Made by a program: the position numbers and the translations under genes
Shown here: positions 37,286-47,948 of the stretch, in pieces
Position numbering within the stretch: position 1 is the stretch's first letter
Layout: every line of letters starts with the position of its first letter
The notes under the pieces: generated by a model
Seen by the model: only the letters and a program-made list of their open reading frames with translations
Database searches by the model: none
What the model was told of the DNA's origin: nothing
Assembly: GCA_905331475.1 (NCBI GenBank)
Contig: CAJNYU010002384.1
Coordinates: forward strand, 183,067-247,066
Length of the DNA stretch: 64,000 bases
DNA from: Rotaria socialis
Lineage: Eukaryota; Rotifera; Eurotatoria; Philodinida; Philodinidae
Reading direction: 5' to 3'

Positions 37286-38797
37286 ATGACTCAACCGAAT
37301 CTTTACTCGTTTTCCCAACAACTTCTAATAGAAAAGCCACCCGCACTATTAGATACAATACGTAATCTTGTATCTAATACGCTGGCCCCATTTCAACAAG
37401 ATTATTGTTATTGGCCATGGGCAAAAATAGGAGCAGCTGCTATTGTATGCATTGGTTCCTATAGTCTTTATAAATACTTGCCTGGATCTTATCGACGTTA
37501 TTACATGTCGTCCACAAGGAAATTTTCTCAACGTTATAATCAAGTTCTTCATTTAGAAAAAGAAGCACTTTTTAACGAATTAAAAAATGTGAAAACGAGA
37601 GAAGACGGAAGAAAACTTCAAGTTCTTGAAATTGGTGCTGCACATGGTGCTAATATGCCTTATTACCCACGACATCGTAAATAATAATAGATATTCTTTA
37701 TATGAAAGTTTTCAATTTGATTTTCTTCTAGTTGTTGAAGTGATTTGTGTTGAACCCGTACGTGAATTTGTAACGTACTTGAGAGAAACACTTCAACAAA
37801 ATCCACATGTAAAATGCAGAGAATTATTAGTTGGTAATGCAGAAAATATATCTGGTAAATAAGACAAAAGTAGAAGAAAAAGAAAATATTTTATTTTATT
37901 TTATTTATTTACAGTTATTCGGGATAATCAGATTGATGCAGTGGTATCAACGTTAACACTTTCTTCTTGCAGAGATGTCGATCAAGTACTAAGTGAAATT
38001 CGTCGCATTCTCAAGCCTGTAATTATCAAACTTTATAATCGCAGCCCCATCAGGGCTATTATATAGAATTCACAAATATTCTCTAGACTCGCGAAGCTGA
38101 CGCACAAAATAGATGACGCGAAAACCTTTCGAAAAAACGTGGCCATATTTCTAAGATCTGTAATTAAGACATCACCTATTTGTCTATGTTGGCCTAGTCC
38201 AGTTTCAAACGTCTGAAATCGTGAAGAAAGGAGAGCTACTAAAAAGCTTCGCTTTCAAACTTACACTCACCATGTTCTGCGAAAATAATATGCGATTTCC
38301 AACAGAGAAACTAACATTGTTAACGATATCTCATCTTTTATTTAGAAATCATGATCAAACAGAAGTGCTGAAATTCGTAGGATAGAAAGTTGCATTTACT
38401 TCTTGTCAGATGCTGCTTAGGACTAGCTGTAACCTTTGTTGATATATAATCGAAGGTTGTGCACTAGTAACGTCTCATCATATTATAAGACTTACTTTCG
38501 CTATAGTGTGTTTCACATTTAGAGTTTGGAAGGATTCCATTAAAGTATTCTTCTATTTTCTAGGGTGGTATTTTTATTTACATGGAAAATATTCACTCGT
38601 CGAATGCTTTCATCGCTTTAATTCAATATATTTGCTCACCAATATATAGATTTTTATTTGGTATTTCATTAGTAAGAAATATTCCAGAACATATTGAACG
38701 AGCGCATTTTAATGGTGGTGTCACACAGCATATATTTATTGTTCATGGTATCTCGTTTCTTCTAAGTCCTCATGTATCAGGTATTGCGAGAAAATGA
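37286..38797 (+). CDS. METTL7/TMT1-like membrane-associated methyltransferase
   Basis: SAM-dependent methyltransferase related to METTL7A/B (TMT1, thiol S-methyltransferases of ER and lipid droplets). Four in-phase exons, 37286-37676, 37732-37854, 37915-38018 and 38564-38797, give about 283 residues. A hydrophobic segment near residues 50-68 (KIGAAAIVCIGSYSLYKYL) is a likely anchor. Motif I reads LEIGAAHGANMPYYP where METTL7 has LEVGCGTGANFKFYP, so GCGTG has become GAAHG. Then come VEVICVEPVREFVTYL, DAVVSTLTLSSC, LSEIRRILKPGGIFIYMENI and a tail with NIPEHIERAHFNGGVTQHIF. The ATG directly follows an AG at 37284/37285. The preceding NAXD stop is 119 nt upstream with an AATAAA at about 37174. 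Family placement is good; substrate unknown. The last intron is 545 nt. Confidence 0.85.
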
Positions 38798-38995
38798 GTT
38801 TTTTTTTCTGCTGTTAGTTTGTTTTTATTTTTATTAATGCATTATGCGTTTATTTTTATTTTTATTTTCGCTGCTATTGTGTAAATAATTATTTTTTTTT
38901 GGAAAATGAAAAATGCAAAAAAACAAATGTGGGGCTTCGGTTATTTAAGTTACAATTGAAATTGAAAATGAAAAAGTATTTTTTTTGTAATAAAG

Positions 38996-39003
38996 CAAAA
39001 AAA
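38996..39003 (-). terminator. Pol III terminator of the 5S gene
   Basis: An uninterrupted T-run on the minus strand directly after the 5S 3' end. Confidence 0.75.
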
Positions 39004-39121
39004 GCTTACGACACTCGGTATTCCCAGGCGGTCACCCATCCAAGTACTAACCGAGCCCGACGTTGCTTAACTTCAGTGATCGGACGAGAACTGGTGTATT
39101 CAACGTGGTATGGCCGTAAGC
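39004..39121 (-). rRNA. 5S ribosomal RNA gene
   Basis: 118 nt on the minus strand, starting GCTTACGGCCATACCACG and ending GAATACCGAGTGTCGTAAGC, with paired ends (GCTTACG/CGTAAGC). It holds the conserved words CGTCCGATCACTGAAGTTAA and GTTAGTACTTGGATGGGTGA, which overlap the internal A box, intermediate element and C box used by TFIIIA and Pol III. A run of seven T's follows immediately (complement of 38997-39003) and fits a Pol III terminator. Only one copy is in the window. Confidence 0.97.
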
Positions 39122-39460
39122 ATTCATTGGCAGTGATATCTTTCAACAAATTCTAATGTTTTTCTCTGGAGTAGTATGAATTTCTTTCGTTTTTAACGTG
39201 TAACGTGATAAATAGTCGTGCATTCAATTCTAATGGTCATGCAGCAAGAGCATTTCCTTAAATATTTCTAAAGATGAGTTTCTTAGAAAATTTTAGCGTA
39301 CTTTTGGAGGAATTAAATATGGCGCATATTTTTATTTCATTTTGTTTTGTTGTTTCTTCCGGTTGCGGACGATCTATTTATCGAAAATTGCTTTGTTCAA
39401 CATATGATTAATGATTGTCAAACGTATCGAATCAGATAAATAGAAATTTTATTATAGTAC

Positions 39461-40094
39461 ATGTCTACAAAATCGAAAAAACCTGACAATAATCTAAACG
39501 GAATTCGTTCTGGAAAAAAGCAAATCAATGATATAACAGATCGGACAAGACGAATCGTATTAGAAAAATTTTCTGATGAACAATTGGCAGAATTTCGAGA
39601 ACTATTTGATATGTTCGATAAGGACAATCAAGGTAAAGCGTAAAGAACAACTAACGAAACCTGATGTTGATTTTGTTCGCTGCTTAGAGATGTTAACATT
39701 GCAAACACTTGTTTCTGTGATGAAAACAGTAGGTCATTCGCCGACTGAATCAGATATGATTGATTTAATGCGCGATATTGATATTGACAATTCTGGTGCA
39801 ATAGATTTTTATGAGTTTGTAAATGTTATTTCACATAATATGTATCCAAGTGAAACAAATCAAGAAATTCGACAAGCTTTTGATTTGTTTGATCAAAATC
39901 AAGATGGACTCCTAACATTTGATGATTTAAAATTAACTATTGAGAAATATCTTAATAGTTCAATGAACGATTTTGAAACACATCAAATGATTGAATTAGC
40001 AGATCGCAATGGACATGGACATGTATCATTTGAAGATTTTCTTCATGCGGCTGTTTGTCGAAATGACAAGAAACGAAATATTATCAGCAGGTGA
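39461..40094 (+). CDS. Calmodulin/centrin-like EF-hand protein
   Basis: Calcium-binding protein of about 192 residues in two exons, 39461-39632 and 39688-40094, with a 55-nt intron. A basic 35-residue N-terminal extension (MSTKSKKPDNNLNG start) precedes four EF-hands, the first at FSDEQLAEFRELFDMFDKD. Loop 1 reads D-K-D-N-Q-E-M-L-T-L-Q-T: Gly6 is Glu and the position-12 Glu is Thr, so it is probably dead. Loop 2, D-I-D-N-S-G-A-I-D-F-Y-E, is canonical. Loops 3 (DQNQDGLLTFDD) and 4 (DRNGHGHVSFED) have Asp at position 12. The layout fits a divergent calmodulin-like or centrin-like protein; I cannot choose a named orthologue. An AG at 39456/39457 lies 3 nt before the ATG. Confidence 0.85.
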
Positions 40095-41196
40095 CTAATC
40101 ATCATCATCATCATTGACTTCTTTCGCACGATCAAAGGAAACGGTCTTCTAACACTTACGTCAAATATCAAGACGTATGTCTTTCTAAGACTTTTTTTCT
40201 GGCTGAAATCGATATCAGAAAGATGAGTCGTTCTGTTCTTTTCTGCACAATACTGATCATTAGTTATATAATGAATTAAATTTGAGTCACACACTTACAA
40301 CCATCAATTTATATGTCAATTCGAATGCACGTGAACAAAAGATAAAAAATCTATAACACGACTACAAACAGCGTCATCATCTCGTAAAGATATATAGGTC
40401 AGACTCTATTGTCATATCACAAATAACACTCTGTTTGAACATATGAACTTGTATTTCACATTATTTTACGTATGAATAATAACAGTTGAAAATAGATTAC
40501 GATACAACACGCTATGCATGTGATAGATTTTAACAAAAGGAAAATCGCAGCACGCACACCGCTGCGGTGTCCAACGAGTGAACATTGCCTTTTCTTCTCC
40601 TGCATACATATATTCATTGAATGTTTGACAAATTGAAGTTGGCCATCTGGTTGAAATCAACTTTCTACGATTAAAGTAAAAAATGATCTTTACAACTAGA
40701 ATTGGCAAGTGCAGCTATGTAGAGTTCAGTTTTGTTTTAAGTAGGTGTTACTGAAGTTGAACATGTTCAGTTGTATTAAAGCTGCTTATGACATAGACAA
40801 CAGTTTTATTCCTTGTGGCTATGTTCGATGCATGAAAATTATTGACGGTTTGTTATTGTGTTTCGTTTTGATGATTATTAATAATGCTGATGTATAAGCA
40901 CAGTTGAACCGATGTAGATGTGTGAGAATGTCTATGTTAGTTAAAGATAAGAACTGAATCGACGTCAATATTCTTGAAGAATTATGCGTGCCTATCATAA
41001 GTAATCTTGAATAGATTGATATCATTTTCTTTGTCGATAACTATATTCAGGTAAAACTCGTTCATGCAAAATAATAAGACTTAGTGCACATCAGAAGAAA
41101 AGGAGACAGAAATGAATTGCTACAGGACCGTCTCCTTCCTTTCCTTTCTTCGTGCCAGCTTAACAAGGTGACCTTACTCATAATAATTGTACATAG

Positions 41197-41239
<43 letters not shown>

Positions 41240-41308
41240 TAGAAAGAAAGAGAGAAAAAAATTACTCATACAATTATAGATAATAATGCTCGCTTGTGCA
41301 TTCTTTTG
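40095..41308. other. Intergenic region
   Basis: No gene assigned. A minus-strand open stretch at 40466-40708 has a Trp/Cys-containing segment (FTRWTPQRCACCDF) that is not obviously noise but has no family or splice support. A TA then GA microsatellite lies at about 41197-41237. The region ends in an acceptor-like ttttgtag at 41310, probably the 5' UTR entry of the ROR-like gene. Confidence 0.45.
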
Positions 41309-41448
41309 TAGAATGTAATGTATGTCACATCATGGGATTGTCGACACTCTTTGATATCTACAAATGGTTTCAATACGCTAATTTTCATTTTAGATTTGGC
41401 AATTGTTTAATTGTAATAAGTTTTCGTTGTCAATATAAGTCAACGCCA

Positions 41449-44400
41449 ATGTTTATTAATTTATTTGGTAAGTGTGATTGATATATTTCTTGGTCGAACT
41501 TTGCACAGAATCTATAGACAACGACTTTGTTTTCATGAACTAAAAGATGCTTCATATTCCTATTATCTAATAAACACATGTAGAACACGAGAACTATTGA
41601 CATCTGTTAAAAACGACGTAATGTTTAAAGAATAGATTGTTCTTTTTTGTGTCAAGTGTACTTATTTAGCACTGAGATCTTTTCTGTTTGATTTACTGGA
41701 AACGACAAATGACAAGTCAATGCTGTTTGTTTCTAATCTTTCCAGATCTCTATTTTATCGGAAGGTCCACCAAGATTCTTGTCTGATCTAGAAGAACTGA
41801 GTCGATAGGATCGTCACGAGACAAGATAAAAAAATCTTGAAGATCAAGTTTGAGTCTTTTTTTCATCATAGATGGATTGATATTTGCTATTCTACTTTTG
41901 AACTATTCCCAGCTGTAAACTTTGCGGTGAGTTTAGTAAAAATATTCTTCGATTAGATCATTAAAAACAATGATTATCTATCTCATAAATCTGACAGTAC
42001 TGTTTTTATTATTATTCTATGATCAACAGAAAGTATCTTTGCTAAATTTCAAGTTAACAGGAAGAATTCTAACTGAAGCATGATAGAAAAAAATAGCTAG
42101 GACAAGAATATCAGTCGATCATAACAGTCGTTTCTTGTTTGTATATTTTATTTAGCCTTCTTCTTTCTGTTGGTGGAACTGTTGTCACTAGGTGGTCTGT
42201 CATCGATCAATGGCAATGATAATCAACACCAAGTACAAATAGCAAATACACTTGTCAATCAGTTGCCTTTCTCAACAATACTCAGGTACGCATACATACT
42301 ATGTAACAAATCAATCGAGAAAAAAAGAAAACCTTCATATCGAAGAAACTGAAACATTTTTATATTGAATCGATAGAACAAGAATATGCGGAAATCATTG
42401 ATGAATCAATTCGAAACATTAGCATAACTAATGTTGACAAGATCGTATCAATTGATAATACAAGACTGTCTGTCATTCTCAAGGTCTTCTAAAGTTTTAA
42501 TTGTCTATTCTAGTAGTACTGCTTCAATAAATATGTATTGGCTGAAAACATTAAAAAATATAACAGAATATCGTGGCCGAACAATTCTTTTAGAATGTCA
42601 AGTTACATCTTTATATCCAGTATCATTCAATTGGTATAGATATAATAATCCAATGAATAAAAATAGTTTTAATGTCAATGAAAATTTATTTCAATCGAGG
42701 TAATTTTGAAAATTTTTATGAGAGAAAAATCTCTATCTAGTCATTATATATATATATAGTATTCGATTAAATAATCTGCAAGAGTCTCAGACTGGTTTTT
42801 ATACCTGTGAAGTATCGAATGGTTTCCAAATATTAACGTCAACTGGCTATGTTCGAATGAAAAACTCGGGTATTATTCGTATTTATTTATTTGATGATAT
42901 TGAAGTTGTTCATTCTCATAGATATTGATCCAATTGATGATTCAAATGATGATTCGTAATTAGTTTAATTATTTTTTCAATCTTGTTCTGATCGGGGGAA
43001 AAAGTCTTTTTAGATTACCATTCATTGAATTTCAACCTGAAATCATAACAAATAATGAAGAAGTAATAGATCAGCTGACATGTGAACTGTATACAGGCAA
43101 TACTTGTCGATCAATGCTTGTATCGAATTATGTTCCAATGAATAAATTCGATCAGAAGGAAACAGAACAGAAGCTAATTGATAGTATTCAATTAATGTCA
43201 AACGAATGCCGTCGGCTATTGCTACCGCTGATTTGTTTCTTTGTATACCCTGTTTGCGACAATATCAATCAAATTACTAGACGATCAATGTGTCGGAAAT
43301 CTTGCTTTAATTTTCAAAATCATGTTTGTATGAAAACTTTTATGAACGAGCAACAAATTTTGTCCAATAGTGAGTTGACAAAGAAGCAAATAGATATTTC
43401 AAAAAGAAAAAAATAAAATCATCTTTCTATTCTATTACTAGTACTATTTTCGTATCATATACCAACATGTGACAGTTTACCGCCATCAAGCGATGATTCA
43501 TCTTGTATCATGGCCGATCAACCTCGAAATGGTAAGAAAATCAATGCTGACAACGGAACGATAGGACATCTCTCATATCATTCAAATACTATGCGTTATT
43601 GAGGAAATCGATGTGAACCGGAACTTTGAAAAGATCATAACTGTATTGGACGTCTATCTATGACAAATAACTGAGAATATTTGATGGTAGCCTCTCATCA
43701 AAACTACAGATTTTTATCCTCTATTTTTCTGATAAAGGATTAATCATATTTCTGTATATTCAAAGAGAATTTCTTTTTTTTTTATTCTTTAGTTTCGTCA
43801 ATTTCAAAAATTTCACCTATTGTTGAAAATTCATCGGCATCATCTTATTTTCCCCTTTCATCTTCCTGTAAAATTTTTATATTCAGCATTCTTTTTTGTC
43901 TATTATTACTACTCTCGTATTGTTATTATTACAATCGAAGCCAGCACAAGAATCGTTTATCTTCATGTTCACCAAAATTATCACCAAGAAAACAATCTTC
44001 TCGTTCTCTAACTCCTACTCAATCGTCACCCTATCAGACGCCGATTAATATTAGACAAAACAATCAATTAACCAATTCCTCAGCATCAGCATCCATGCAT
44101 ACAAATCTAAGTTTTCTAAATCATCGACAAACATTACATAAAGCCGAGTCTAATTATCAACAAATCTACTTTTCTGCCGTCAATAATGCGCAACGTGAGA
44201 TTCCATTTACGAACATCCGTTTTCTAGAAGAAATCGGTGAAGGTAAAAACAATGTTTATCCAGCTAATATTTATTCATTTGAACCGTTTTCTTGTCAGGA
44301 GAGTTCGGACGAATATTTATCGGTGAAATAATTGATTCCGAAAATAAATGTATTATTAAAACATTACAAAATGAAAATGTTAAAAAAGAATATCTTAGAG

Positions 44401-45201
44401 AAATTGAAAGTGAGAAAAATACACCATAGAAACTTTTTATTAATATGCATTGAATAATTTCGTTTGTTTTAAATAGTTTTTCGCCATATTCATCATATAA
44501 ATATATCTCGTCTTATTGGTATTTGTACTTCACAAAAAAATCCGTTTTCATTAATGATTTATGAGTATTTAAACAACGGAGATTTACACGAATATTTAAT
44601 TTTACAGCGTGCAAAACACACACATTTGGCTGATTTTCTTTCTGTATCAAAACAAATTGTATCAGGAATGATATATTTATCTGATAGAAATTTTCTTCAC
44701 AATGATCTATCAACAAAAAATATTCTTCTTTGTGAACATTTAAATGTTAAAATAACTAATATCGGACGTTATCGTCAACAATACCAACTCGATTATTATA
44801 ATATAACAAATCATCTGTTGCCTATACGATGGATGTCAATTGAATCAATATTTTCAGGTATCTATTCAGAGATGTCTGATGTTTGGTCATTTGGTGTTTT
44901 ATTGTGGGAAATGTTTTCATATGGTCTTCAGCCATATTATGGATATACAAATCCTGAAGTAATTGAAATGATACGCGATCGAGTATTATTAACATGCCCA
45001 ACGAATTGCCCGAGAAGAATTTATGAATTAATGTGTTCATGTTGGGAAGTAACTGGCGAACAACGATCAACATTTATTGAACTTCTGCAAAGATTAAAAG
45101 AATTACAAGAGAAACCTACAGTATCACCGTCGATTGATGATGAAATAATATCGCCAAATCGTTTCGAATCACTCAAAGAAAAATATAGAACCTACATATG
45201 A
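41449..45201 (+). CDS. ROR-like receptor tyrosine (pseudo)kinase: Ig + Frizzled, no kringle
   Basis: Ten in-phase exons give about 736 residues: 41449-41467, 42156-42285, 42514-42699, 42760-42869, 42922-42955, 43014-43369, 43442-43531, 43793-44242, 44299-44409, 44477-45201. The first two exons build a signal peptide (MFINLFAFFFLLVELLSLGG). An Ig domain follows (LLECQVTSLYPVSFNWYRYN ... GFYTCEVSNG), then a Frizzled-type cysteine-rich domain (CELYTGNTCRS ... VYPVCDNI ... MCRKSCF ... CDSLPPSSDDSSC). One transmembrane helix (IFIFSILFCLLLLLSYCYYY) leads to the kinase. Its C-lobe, LLPIRWMSIESIFSGIYSEM and YGLQPYYGYTNPEVIEMIRD, is ROR-type. The Gly loop (GEGEFGRIF) and Lys (CIIKTL) are present; the catalytic loop is HNDLSTKN and DFG is NIG. 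The kringle found in RORs is absent. Family placement is good; catalytic loss is inferred. Confidence 0.85.
43532..43792 (+). other. Intron at the expected kringle position
   Basis: A 261-nt intron where ROR genes encode the kringle. Read through in the upstream frame it gives Cys-containing peptide with in-frame TGAs (GNRCEPEL, then KDHNCIGR) before decaying. This may be an eroded kringle exon or chance. Confidence 0.3.
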
Positions 45202-45695
45202 TCTGACTTGTTGACGAACGAGCATAAATAAATTAGATGGGAATTTGAAAGCTTTGATGTTCATTTCTTGTATAAAGTTATCTTATGCATTTGTTTTTAT
45301 ATTATTTGACTGTTTGTACTGTCATTAAAGAGATTGATATGATATTTTTCAATCAATGAGTGTTAAAAAAATACTTGTACCAGTGTTTTATTTTATTGCG
45401 CTTTGAAATCTGAAAGTTTTAGTCATTTGTTAGTAGGTAAACTGACTCAAAATTATACAGTGTGAGAACTTGGACATTTAAATTCAATACTCGGTTTCAC
45501 ATTATGTTATAACGTATTCATTATCTCGAACATTCAGAAATATTTCTGCAAAATATATCAAATTCAAAGGCATCCAGATTTTCGGAAATCAACGGAAAAT
45601 ATTTTTAAATAACTTTTCTGTGGTTCAATTGGTTTACATCTAGATATTTATTTAATCCCTTGTTTTCATTCTAGTCTAATTTTCATAAAGTATAT
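45202..45695. other. ROR-like 3' region
   Basis: 3' UTR and flank of the receptor gene. No other feature seen. Confidence 0.5.
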
Positions 45696-45703
45696 TTCAC
45701 ATC

Positions 45704-45919
45704 CACAGGCCGCGGACCCATTAAGCTTGGAGAGGCTCAAGGCTCCCCTAAAAACGGAGAAGAAGACTTAGGGAGGCTCATTTAATTTGAAAAAAGCTGT
45801 AGGAAAAGACCACCTATTAGTACCAGATTTGTTTTGTTTTTAATTCCACCTCTCATCGTCCTCATCCTCTGAAAAAACATGTGAGCCTCCACTAGATTGA
45901 AATCGTTCCGCCGCCATTG
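45704..45919. mobile_element. hAT-type MITE (216 bp) with exact 8-bp target duplication
   Basis: The segment begins CACAGGCCGCGGACCC and ends, read from the other strand, CAATGGCGGCGGAACG: imperfect inverted ends, both fitting the hAT CAnnG pattern. Longer homology of the arms is visible (GGAGAGGCTCAAGG against TGGAGGCTCACATG). The 8 bases TTCACATC flank it on both sides, at 45696-45703 and 45920-45927. An 8-bp duplication with CAnnG ends is the hallmark of hAT elements. No coding capacity, so non-autonomous. Confidence 0.82.
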
Positions 45920-45927
45920 TTCACATC

Positions 45928-46920
45928 AAATAACAAAATGAGAATATTGATGAGGTTTTTTTCTTGTCGTCACCGATGAATTATTTAAGATTGTCACAAA
46001 GAAATCTGAATTCAAGAGAGCATTTAAGAGTTACACTAAATTGATAGCAGACTAATCTCGACATTTTCAAAGCCTTTTTCAATAATAAACTAAGCATCTT
46101 CAAAAGTGGCGACGTTTTCTTTCGCAACATCTGTTGCTGAAAATGATAGTTGCATTCCAAAATGCAGCGGGGAAATTTGTTTTTCTGAAAGTGTTTTTTT
46201 CTCGATTTTAAACATTCTATATATAGCATTACGATTTCTTGGTGTGCACACTTCTTCTATTCTCTGTTGATAAGTAAGGATCTTGTTTCTTCAAAGCATC
46301 TTTTGGTGTAAGTAGTGTGAAATTTACATATGAAATACAACGTATTCAGATACTTAATTTTCAATAACCATAGCAAAAATGGAGCATTGCGTCACTTATA
46401 ATCTCTGCCGATTTGTTCTTTCTGAAAATACCCAGAGAAGCGACGAGGAGCCTAGATTTGTCGCTTTATAAATCAGTAATAATAATTAATCGCGTTTCAA
46501 AATAAATAGCAGAAATTTTATATAGGAGACTCTATAAATTAATTTCTTCGTCGGAATACTATACATTTCGTTATAAATTGAAAGTGGATCAAACTTAGAA
46601 ATAATCAATCGTGTAGTTCGATTGTTTCACAAGTCATCGAATTTTAATTTCCATGAAAATGATGACAATCGCCTACTTGAATATATTGTATCTCTACACA
46701 AAAAGTCTTTGGTTGTATCCATTCGATGTAGGAATAATCCTATAGTCAAGCAGCGATTAAAATGAGCAGAAAATTTTTCTCACATATGTTAAATGGTTAA
46801 CAAACAGATGATTGTGAATCCTTTACCTCCTAGTATACAGACGAAAGGTTACACGAAGTGAAGAAAATCAGTAGATATACAAAGTAAACCTTTTTCAAAG
46901 TCATGTGCTTATGTTATGAT
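45928..46920. other. Non-coding region between two hAT-like elements
   Basis: No gene recognised. The minus-strand open stretch at 45981-46229 has no family signature. Confidence 0.45.
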
Positions 46921-47940
46921 CAGTGGCGTAGCTATGATTTTTTGAGTGATGGTCCGCTTCCCAGCTAAATTATTTTGAGATGTGTGCGGTATTGCGCAAT
47001 TAAAAATCGCTTGGGCCGCAACTGGACGTTGTCAAAAGTTTATTGCTACCGCCAAATCTATGTTGTTTCAAGGCAATTTGTCACTACCCTATTAGAAATG
47101 ACCGTGTTTGCTAATGTTCTCTTTTTCATAAATTAATTTTTTAGTTCTAAATAGCTATCTATTTATTTCTACAGTAAAAATCATGATTAATCATAAATAG
47201 AACGAAAAGAACATCAACTCACTTTATCATCTCTCGCCACATAATGATGACTGCTGCTCTATATTTTATTCCCAGCTAGTCCTTTTAGTCTTGTAAGTTT
47301 TTTTAACGGCTGATATTTTTAGTTATCTGTACATCCTCTGAACTATATATTATCATCCCATGTAACAAAAATTAAGGGTATAATCAGATTAAAATCGATT
47401 ACAAAATGATTAAAACTCGATTTAAATCTGATTATACCCTTAATTTTTTTTACATGGGATTCCATTACTCTTACTACTAATTACTAAGTGAAATTTTCAA
47501 GCGGCACTCATTAGCATCTTCTGTTGCGAATTGAAATTTTTATTAATCAAACTGCGAAAGTATTGTCCACACTTATACCGTTCAAATATTCGGTTTAAGC
47601 TACGTCTGTCATTTGCGTTCGAAATAATTCTATGTTCTCTCGAAAGATTCATAAATATGCACTTATATCTTTATCACCAACTTTAAGTGAGGGCATCAGT
47701 TTCTTTCAGGTCAAAATATGATGGAATTGTCATTATTTTGATTATTTCTTCGGTGGAAAATATCGTCAATTGACTTTTCTCGATCATTTGAATATATTTC
47801 AACAGCAATCAGCGCTAAAATAACATCATCTAAGTTTTTAAAACATGCATGTATACCAATATTTTTTGGTGTTGGGCCATTGCTATTGCCTGAAAAATTT
47901 ATTGGGCAATTGACCAATGGGCCCCCTGGCTACGCCACTG
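46921..47940. mobile_element. hAT-like non-autonomous element, about 1.02 kb
   Basis: CAGTGGCGTAGC at the left end (46921-46932) is repeated as its reverse complement at the right end (47929-47940), and the right arm continues CAGTGGCGTAGCCAGGGGGC. CAGTGGCGTAGC is a typical hAT-style terminus in animal genomes. The putative 8-bp target sites (gttatgat, ataattct) agree at only about four positions, which suggests an old insertion. No transposase domain is recognisable inside. The minus-strand open stretch at 47711-47917 may be a remnant. A 106-bp foldback is nested inside. Confidence 0.65.
47355..47460. repeat. Near-perfect inverted repeat (foldback), nested
   Basis: Two 44-nt arms, 47355-47398 and 47417-47460, match at 42 of 44 positions when one is reverse-complemented. 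The outer end is ATCCCATGTAA and the arms include TTAAGGGTATAATCAGATT. The loop is 18 nt. It would form a strong hairpin in DNA or RNA. Confidence 0.85.
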
Positions 47941-47948
47941 ATAATTCT

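Noticed and set aside
42384-42480. Open stretch EQEYAEIIDESIRNISITNV as an exon of the ROR-like gene
   Set aside because: Its phases do not match the flanking exons (it would create a stop), while direct joining of 42285 to 42514 closes the frame.
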